Assembly: GCA_023427825.1 (NCBI GenBank)
Contig: JAEZAI010000047.1
Coordinates: forward strand, 1 to 9,123
Length of the DNA: 9,123 nucleotides
Direction: 5' to 3'
Source: Actinomycetes bacterium
Lineage (GTDB): Bacteria; Actinomycetota; Acidimicrobiia; Acidimicrobiales; Microtrichaceae
Shown here: piece after piece, positions 7,529-9,123 of the stretch
Numbering within the stretch: position 1 is the stretch's first letter
Layout of the letters: each line of letters opens with the position of its first letter
The notes under the pieces: generated by a model
The model's database searches: none
The model's input: the letters and a program-made list of their open reading frames with translations, nothing else
Told to the model about the DNA's origin: nothing
Program-made: the position numbers and the translations under genes

Positions 7529-7542
7529 TCGGCCCGAAACCC

Positions 7543-7595
7543 GGTGCTCTGTCCCACAGGGAGCACCCGAACGGGGTCGCCCGGTGGGACAGAGC
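7543..7595. terminator. Nested hairpins in the htpX/yajQ convergent gap, probable bidirectional terminator
   Basis: The outer arms GCTCTGTCCCAC (7546-7557) and GTGGGACAGAGC (7584-7595) are perfect 12-bp reverse complements. Inside, GGG (7559-7561) can pair with CCC, and ACCC with GGGT, extending the stem. A competing smaller hairpin pairs GGTGCTC (7543-7549) with GAGCACC (7561-7567). The element fills nearly all of the 69 nt between the two stops and ends 2 nt from the yajQ stop codon, so it can serve both genes. T-tracts are short or absent. Confidence 0.6.
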
Positions 7596-7597
7596 CG

Positions 7598-8086
7598 TCA
7601 GTCGCGGAAGTTGCCGAACTGGAGCGGGATCTCGAAGTCGTGCTCCTTGCACGCGTTGATCACCGCCTGCAGGTCGTCGCGCTTCTTGCCGGTCACGCGG
7701 ACCTGCTCGCCCTGGGTCTGGGACTGGATGCCCTTGAGGCCCAGGCCCTTGATGAACTTGTTGAGGTCCTTGGCGCGGTCCGAGTTGATGCCGGCCACGA
7801 GCTTGGCCACCTGGCGCACGGTCGCGCCGGACGCCTCCTCGACCTTCTCGTAGGACAGCGCCTTCATGGAGATGCCCCGCTTGACGAACTTCTCCTCGAG
7901 CACCTGACGCAGCGCGGCCAGGCGGTCCTCGGTGGAGGATCGGAGGGTGATCGCGTCGTCGCCCAGCTCGATCGACGAGCCGGTGTTCTTGAAGTCGAAG
8001 CGGTTCGCCACCTCCCGGGAGGCCTGGTCGACCGCGTTGCGGATCTCCTGGCCGTCGACCTCGGACGTGATGTCGAAGCTGGGCAT
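7598..8086 (-). CDS. yajQ: YajQ/UPF0234-family nucleotide-binding protein
   Basis: A small soluble protein of 162 aa (E. coli 163) with the YajQ double ferredoxin-like fold. Members bind nucleotides, and the Xanthomonas homologue is a cyclic di-GMP effector; whether this one binds cyclic di-GMP cannot be told from sequence. Family marks are the N-terminus MPSFDITSEVD, then ANRFDFKNT at 27-35, KGIQSQTQGEQVRVTGKKRD in the second repeat, and the C-terminus LQFGNFRD. The ATG at 8086-8084 is chosen over upstream in-frame starts (reaching 8200) because the family begins exactly here and AGGAAGG (8100-8094) is spaced 7 nt before it; the longer version would also run over the tRNA-Tyr gene. It converges on htpX and diverges from tRNA-Tyr. 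Confidence 0.95.
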   Translation of the reverse strand: MPSFDITSEVDGQEIRNAVDQASREVANRFDFKNTGSSIELGDDAITLRSSTEDRLAALRQVLEEKFVKRGISMKALSYEKVEEASGATVRQVAKLVAGINSDRAKDLNKFIKGLGLKGIQSQTQGEQVRVTGKKRDDLQAVINACKEHDFEIPLQFGNFRD

Positions 8087-8093
8087 CGTGTGA

Positions 8094-8100
8094 CCTTCCT
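8094..8100 (-). promoter_or_regulatory. Shine-Dalgarno of yajQ
   Basis: AGGAAGG on the minus strand is spaced 7 nt from the ATG and decides the start against longer in-frame options. Confidence 0.65.
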
Positions 8101-8134
8101 GGCGCCCGCCGGAGGGCCCGGCCGGACGCATCTG

Positions 8135-8166
8135 GGTTCGAACCTTGCGGACGGGAACGCTATCGT
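8135..8166. promoter_or_regulatory. Divergent promoter region between yajQ and tRNA-Tyr
   Basis: On the plus strand TATCGT (8161-8166) is a plausible -10 box, 12 nt before the tRNA. On the minus strand TAGCGT (8162-8157) overlaps it and would give yajQ a leader of about 65 nt. The perfect 10-bp palindrome GGTTCGAACC (8135-8144) lies at the -35 distance for the tRNA; it could be a binding site or chance. No other gene is visible in 8101-8178. Confidence 0.35.
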
Positions 8167-8178
8167 GGCCGCTTCCCA

Positions 8179-8264
<86 letters not shown>

Positions 8265-8279
8265 CTCACGTCAGCTGCC

Positions 8280-8304
8280 AGGAGCCACCGTCTCGGTGGC
8301 TCTT
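8280..8304. terminator. Terminator hairpin between tRNA-Tyr and the convergent macro-domain gene
   Basis: GAGCCACCG (8282-8290) and CGGTGGCTC (8294-8302) form a perfect 9-bp stem with loop TCT. A G-U and an A-U pair extend it to 11 bp. It lies 15 nt after the tRNA and 53 nt past the stop of the minus-strand macro gene, so it can act in both directions. The rest of 8265-8357 holds nothing else I can identify. Confidence 0.6.
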
Positions 8305-8357
8305 CGCACGTCAGGGCGGCGGCAGGACTCCGGCGAACCCGGTGTCCGCCGCGCCGC

Positions 8358-8894
8358 TCAGCCCTCGAGCAGCTGTCGGTACAGCTCGTGGGTCTCCTCG
8401 TCGTAGGCCACGAGGAGGACGGACCGCACGGAACGCGGGCGCAGGTCGCGCAGGGTCGCGACCGCCAGCTCGGCGGCCTCGGTGCGGGGGTAGCCGTACA
8501 CCCCGGTCGAGATCGCAGGGAAGGCGATCGTGGTCACCTCCAGCTCGTCGGCCACCTCGATCGAGCGGCGGTAGCAGCTGGCCAGCAGGGTGGGCTCGTC
8601 CCGGTCGCCGTCGCGCCAGATCGGACCGACGGTGTGGATCACGTGGCGGGCCGCGAGCCGGTGCCCGCCCGTCGCCTTCGCGTCGCCGGTCTCGCAGCCG
8701 CCCAGGGTTCGGCACTCCTCGAGCAGGCCCGGACCGGCGGCCCGGTGGATGGCCCCGTCCACGCCGCCACCGCCGAGCAGCGAACGGTTGGCGGCGTTGA
8801 CGATCGCGTCCACCGCGAGCGTGGTGATGTCGCCCCGGTGCGCGGAGAGCTCGGGCCCGCTCACAGCGACCGCTCTGTCACGCCGGTCGCTCAC
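8358..8894 (-). CDS. Macro-domain protein, probable O-acetyl-ADP-ribose deacetylase (MacroD/YmdB type)
   Basis: It likely removes the acetyl group from O-acetyl-ADP-ribose, a sirtuin by-product, and may release ADP-ribose from acidic side chains as other MacroD-class enzymes do. It has 178 aa, close to E. coli YmdB (177). GDITTLAVDAIVNAANRSLL is followed by GGGGVDGAIHRAAG; N36 and D46 match the catalytic Asn25 and Asp35 of YmdB in identity and spacing. The second phosphate-binding loop is ISTGVYGYP at 128-136. An N-terminal run of charged residues (MSDRRDR) precedes the domain. The GTG start overlaps the stop of the upstream acetyltransferase gene in a GTGA arrangement, so the two are almost certainly cotranscribed and translationally coupled. 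Whether it acts on a free metabolite or on modified protein or nucleic acid is not decided by the sequence. Confidence 0.92.
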   Translation of the reverse strand: MSDRRDRAVAVSGPELSAHRGDITTLAVDAIVNAANRSLLGGGGVDGAIHRAAGPGLLEECRTLGGCETGDAKATGGHRLAARHVIHTVGPIWRDGDRDEPTLLASCYRRSIEVADELEVTTIAFPAISTGVYGYPRTEAAELAVATLRDLRPRSVRSVLLVAYDEETHELYRQLLEG

Positions 8895-9123
8895 AGGAGT
8901 CGCTCCATGACGACGACGTCGTGGAAGCGCCCGAACTTGCGCCCGACCTCCTTCTCCGTGCCGACTATCTCGAAGCCGAGTCGGGCGTGCAGGCCGATCG
9001 ACGCCTCGTGGCCGGCCACGATGCGGGCCATGAGCGCGTGGAACCCGTGGGGGGTCGCCATGGCGACGAGCTCGGTCAGGATCGCGGCCCCCACACCGGT
9101 GCCGCGGTGGTCCGCGTGCACGT
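8891..9123 (-). CDS. GNAT-family N-acetyltransferase, phosphinothricin/methionine-sulfone acetyltransferase-like, 5' end outside window
   Basis: Only the C-terminal 76 or so residues are present. HRGTGVGAAILTELV is the acetyl-CoA pyrophosphate-binding motif A of GNAT enzymes (R/Q-x-x-G-x-G/A). The segments ASIGLHARLGFEIVGTEKEVG and KFGRFHDVVVMERLL match the C-terminal part of the PAT/MddA subgroup, which acetylates amino acid analogues such as phosphinothricin and methionine sulfone or sulfoximine. The subgroup call rests on this short part only and the real substrate is unknown. The GTG at 9121 reads as the internal valine of a VHADHRG motif, so the frame continues past the window edge. It is the first visible gene of a two-gene unit with the macro-domain gene. 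Confidence 0.8.
   Translation of the reverse strand, partial: VHADHRGTGVGAAILTELVAMATPHGFHALMARIVAGHEASIGLHARLGFEIVGTEKEVGRKFGRFHDVVVMERLL

Noticed and set aside
8131..8150. A tRNA remnant, because GGGTTCGAACC resembles a T arm
   Set aside because: No acceptor, D or anticodon arm can be folded around it; the palindrome is better described as a possible promoter site or chance.

Overview
The window is very GC-rich, with strongly G/C-biased third codon positions, frequent GTG starts and TANNNT -10 boxes, two of which sit exactly 7 nt before a start codon (the leaderless arrangement common in Actinobacteria). The gene set fits an actinobacterium, and I lean towards Acidimicrobiia (Iamia/Ilumatobacter-like). 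That placement is inference, because no marker here settles it. Everything readable is core chromosome. I see no insertion sequence, integrase, CRISPR array, toxin-antitoxin pair or recognisable defence cassette.

Left block (2-3849, + strand): the 3' part of nuoM, nuoN, and a MidA/NDUFAF7-family methyltransferase in one tight run with gaps of 6 and 18 nt. This is the distal end of a complex I operon. The mitochondrial relative of the methyltransferase is a complex I assembly factor, so the linkage makes functional sense. As given, the methyltransferase is broken by a one-base frameshift near 3613. The run ends in a perfect 9-bp hairpin (3861-3881).

Centre (3967-6593, + strand): acs (AMP-forming acetyl-CoA synthetase) has its own candidate promoter and Shine-Dalgarno. 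A perfect 16-bp hairpin follows it, then a 165-aa stand-alone HAD phosphatase that resembles the phosphatase half of phage polynucleotide kinase and is probably translated from a leaderless mRNA.

Right block (6686-9123): htpX (+, probably leaderless) converges on yajQ (-), and the 69-nt gap between them is almost filled by nested hairpins. yajQ diverges from a tRNA-Tyr(GUA) gene (+), which ends in a hairpin shared with a convergent two-gene unit on the minus strand: a GNAT acetyltransferase (cut by the window edge) overlapping a macro-domain ADP-ribose hydrolase by 4 nt.

The genes work in respiration (complex I and its putative assembly methyltransferase), acetate activation (Acs), membrane protein quality control (HtpX), nucleotide-ligand binding (YajQ) and ADP-ribose metabolism (macro domain). 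I found no convincing new multi-gene system. The best leads are the methyltransferase frameshift and its complex I linkage, the two hairpins sharing a CTGTYCC/GGRACAG core, the leaderless promoters, and the orphan HAD phosphatase.
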